Origin: Anaeramoeba flamelloides
Lineage: Eukaryota; Metamonada; Anaeramoebidae
NCBI GenBank assembly: GCA_027625915.1
Contig: JANTQA010000072.1
Location: 930,001-994,000, forward strand
Direction of reading: 5' to 3'
Length of the DNA stretch: 64,000 bases
This document shows, piece after piece, positions 60,900 through 64,000 of the stretch. The translations under genes were made by a program, and so were the position numbers. The notes under the pieces were generated by a model, which did no database searches, was not told the DNA's origin, and saw only the letters and a list, made by a program, of their open reading frames with translations. Position 1 is the stretch's first letter. Each line of letters begins with the position of its first letter.

Positions 60900-61172
60900 C
60901 TCAACTTTTAATAAATAAATATAGATATTTTGCAACTTTGGAGTCTAAATATTGATAATTCAGCCATTTAAATTTGTCGTTAAAGGCAGATTTTTTAATC
61001 AAATTTTTGGGTTTTTTACTAATACAGCAATCTTTTTTAATATAGGGAATTACAAATACTACTACAATACCAATCGATTTTTTCGAGACATTTGAATGAT
61101 GGATACTAATGTGATTAACATCCAATAACAATATACTTTAACCTAGGGGTATATTAAGTAGACAGTAATTCC
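60900..61172 (-). mobile_element. Partial reversed copy of the 57595-58339 element
   Basis: Read on the minus strand from 61172 after TTAA, it follows the first 260 bp of 57595-58339 (TATTGTTATTGGATGTTAA, AAATGTCTCGAAAAAATCGA, TGCCTTTAACGACAAATTTA). The distal half is absent or beyond recognition. Confidence 0.7.
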
Positions 61173-61454
61173 TTAAATTACTAGTAAATTTAATAAAATC
61201 TTGGAATAAATTTAATACAAATTGAAAAAAAAAATTACTCCAGCTTGTAATTGAAAAACAAATGAAAAATCTGATTACTAAAAGAGCAAACTTACTTTTA
61301 AAACTATTTTCCGAAAGGTGTTCTTGTTTTTAAATAATTCAACTGATTTTTCTCACTTTGTAAATAATTCAAAATCCAAAATATTCCTGTACATTTTTTC
61401 ACATTTTTCAAAAAATAGAACTATTTTCTTTAGAAATTAGAAATCAAATTATTT

Positions 61455-63270
61455 ATTCAGGAAGTGTACAAAAATATACTTTAAAAATAAAACAACTAAA
61501 AAGTATTCTAAAATAACCTAAATTAAAAAAAAGACTTAATTTCAAAATAAAATCTAAGGATTATTTGAAACTTGAAAAAAAATTATTTATTTATTCATTT
61601 AAAGAACGGTTTGAAAATTTTTTTTTTTTTTTTTTTTTTTTATTTATAAAAAGGAGTAATTAAAGAAAAATCATCAAATAAAAAAAAGAGAAGAAGAAAA
61701 ATAATTAAAATATATAAAAAAAATAAATTTTTCATTTTCATACCCAAATAGAAACTACCCACAACCTGAATACACAGGAGGGGCACAAACCCGATAGATA
61801 GATTATCAATTATAGATAAAAATTCCATATTCCATGATTAATAATTGGTATTCCACGACTGGTTAGGATTTTTTTTTTAATTTAAAAGAATATATTACAA
61901 TCTTTGATTTTGCTCAAATTTTTTAAATAAAAAAAAAAACTATACTATCTCTCACAGTGGGGCACTAGGTGCCCCAATTTTTATATATTTTTTTACTATT
62001 TTAGAGATTTATTGTTTTCACTTTATTTTTATTATTTTTTCTTTATTACCTTAAGTTTTCTAACCATAAGTCTTTTGATAAAAAATTCCCGAAAAGCGCA
62101 ATAAATTTCATAATTTTGATTAGTCATGTTGAAGAGTTTCTGTGTATTTTTTCTAAGAATAACTTTTTCGTATAGTTTCTTATCTAGAATTTATGACAAT
62201 TTTTTTTTCCACTTGATTCTGATAAATTTATACCTTTCACAATACCAAATAAAGTGGTTTATATTTTCATAATAATGAGTATAATAATCACATTTTTTAC
62301 ATTTTTCTTTATTTATGTGTGTGTGTTATATTCAAATTTATTTTTTTAAAACGTATGAGTATCTATTTAATTTATTTGTAAAAGTTCTAAATTTGAGGAG
62401 TGTAGTACTTGATTTATATTTTAGATAATTATTAATTTTAAAATTAAATTCTTCATTTTTGATAAAACATTTTTTTCTTTTTATTTGAAAATAAAAAAAA
62501 TACAAAGCAAAAAAATCAAACCACAAAATTAAAAATACCCACAAAATACTTTTTAAAAACTGCGAAAATTCAACTAGTATAACCAAAAAAAAAAAACAAA
62601 AAAATACTTTTTAATTTGATTATTTATAATCAATAATTAATAACCCAATCTTTATTAAAGCTATGGGTGGCTCATAACCCATATATTAAAGTTTTCAGTT
62701 GAATTTCTAATTATTTCTCAATTTTTTCAAGATTTTCAAATAAATAAAACTAATTCAAATAAATAATTCTAATAAAAAAAAAATCAATAATAATATCAAG
62801 TACCTGATTTTAATATAAATGGTTCATTGTTTAAACTCATAGTATTTGAAAAAAAATATTACACGATCTTTTAAAATTTTAAAAAATAACAAAGATTAAT
62901 TTTTTAAGATCTGCAATGGATTAAATATTTGATTTATTTTTCTTATATTTTTAAAAATAAGATTTACATTTTCAATATTATTTGTTCATAAAAACTCTTA
63001 AAAAAATACTGAAAGTGAGATTTTCTCAAAATAAATATGTGATGCAAATTTTTATTTTATTTGATCCAAAAATCCAAATCAAAAATGGATCTAGAATCTA
63101 TTAACATAAAATTTAATTGGAAAAAAAGAACTCATTTTTAAAAATGATAACTCATTTCTCTAGAGTTGTTAAATGAGCTTTGAGGTTATCAAGTTTAATT
63201 GTGTCTTTATGTAAATAATTACCGTACTACCCTTAAGAAAAAAACATCTAATAAGAGGGAAGAGTCTGTT
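61455..63270. repeat. Long dispersed repeat, copy Y, with inserts
   Basis: Matches copy X (55446-56400) at both ends, with about 950 bp of unrelated sequence between (roughly 61620-62565). Part of that insert is the repeat also seen at 2455-2726, including the palindrome GGGGCACTAGGTGCCCC (61957-61973). That repeat is in turn split by a fold-back unit at about 61865-61945. So three levels of nesting are suggested. Confidence 0.55.
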
Positions 63271-63816
63271 AATTAAAAAATTAAACCCATACATTGAAAT
63301 TGTCATTTGTGTCTCTATTTTTTTGGTAATCATTTTTTATTCAACACAGCAAAGTGTGCATGGGTGAACTTGTAATTCAAAAAGAAAAGTTGTTTCTCAA
63401 AGTTTCGAAAACTTGCCAAAAACCACAATCAAACTAAATAATGAATAATTGTCTGTAAAATATATTAAATTGTATGGTACTTTCAATTGTCGAAACGATT
63501 TGAAAGAGAACACAAAACACCTAAACTCCACAATCTTGAGTTTTAAAAGGCAAAACAAACAAAATTAAAAAAGAAAATTCTTAAGAGAAGAAATATCCTT
63601 CTAAAACATCAACTTAGCGATTACAAACAATTTGGGATTTTTAACCTCACAACTAAAAACTACAATAAAAAAATTGTGATTTAAAAGACAGGAATACTAC
63701 AACCCAAAGATATAATTATTGTTTTTACAAACAATTAACTGAAAATCGAATAAAAAATCATCAAAAAAAATGAAAATTTTATCATTTTTTTTCTTTTTTA
63801 TTCCTATCAAATTGAA

Positions 63817-64000
63817 ATGACTCAAAAAATTGTTCGAAGAAACCGAAAAGGAACCAAAAACAAAGATCTGTTCAAGTGGCCAAATGAAACACTAGACGAA
63901 ATGGACGGGGCGCTTCGTACACAACAATACATCCAACGAATGATCCAAGAGGATGCTTCCGATGTCTGGAAATTGGTACGATTACCCAAGAGCCAAGACA
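63817..64000 (+). CDS. MOB4: MOB4/phocein, N-terminal part (runs off the window)
   Basis: MOB4 (phocein) is a small MOB-family adaptor and a core member of STRIPAK phosphatase-kinase complexes. Only the first 61 residues are here. The sequence IVRRNRKGTKNKDLFKWP, then LDEMDGALRTQQYIQ, follows the metazoan MOB4 N-terminus (RRNRPGTKAQDFYNWP...DEMDSTLAVQQYIQ) closely, which excludes MOB1/2/3. The zinc-binding core would lie beyond the edge. The ATG at 63817 is the natural start, a few residues before the conserved block. The frame is open to the end of the window, with no intron so far. Base composition is richer in G+C than the intergenic flank. Confidence 0.9.
   Translation, partial: MTQKIVRRNRKGTKNKDLFKWPNETLDEMDGALRTQQYIQRMIQEDASDVWKLVRLPKSQD

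Larger units (their letters stand above)
58515..63816. other. Intergenic, repeat-dense block before MOB4
   Basis: No gene is seen between the tRNA and MOB4. It holds the repeats at 58918-59268, 60074-60272, 60310-60670, 60900-61172 and about 61455-63270 (listed separately). 59270-60070 and 63270-63816 show only A/T-rich sequence. Confidence 0.55.

Overview
This is an extremely A+T-rich eukaryotic nuclear segment with short phase-consistent introns (donors mostly GTA, acceptors TAG or CAG), long poly-A/poly-T tracts, lysine- and asparagine-rich low-complexity protein segments and very repeat-rich non-coding DNA. The gene set (GINS Sld5, Cfd1/NUBP2, a SAD/BRSK-type kinase, ALIX, MOB4 and a Ras-BTB-BTB fusion) fits a free-living amoeboid protist. 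Anaeramoeba (Metamonada) or an amoebozoan is my guess; the sequence does not settle it.

Layout. 1-4371: intergenic DNA with MITE-like repeats. 4372-5612 (+): Sld5, three exons. 5613-11554: repeats. 11555-12640 (-): an intron-less extended SDR dehydrogenase whose core is much richer in G+C than its surroundings. 12641-17725: intergenic, with a TA-flanked element split by a TTAA-flanked one. 17726-20465 (+): a Ras-like GTPase fused to two BTB domains, interrupted by one in-frame TAG and two apparent frame changes at A-runs. 20466-24746: fold-back repeats. 24747-29728 (+): Cfd1, three exons, with a 3.8-kb intron packed with nested repeats. 29729-32139: intergenic, with one weak START-like ORF. 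32140-45107 (+): a SAD/BRSK kinase in five exons, whose KA1 domain lies 5.2 kb beyond the rest of the coding sequence. 45108-48617: repeats. 48618-53609 (-): ALIX, three exons. 53610-63816: a repeat-dense block holding one tRNA-Leu(UAG). 63817-64000 (+): the start of MOB4/phocein.

The genes do not form a pathway. They are unrelated housekeeping and signalling genes: replication initiation, cytosolic Fe-S assembly, cell polarity or energy kinase signalling, ESCRT-related membrane work and STRIPAK signalling. What unifies the window is its repeats. At least five palindromic families with TA or TTAA flanks recur between genes and inside introns. In several cases one element sits inside another, and a second copy of the host element shows the empty target site. 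All splice models and homology calls were made by eye, from reading frames and remembered family sequences; no database search was run.
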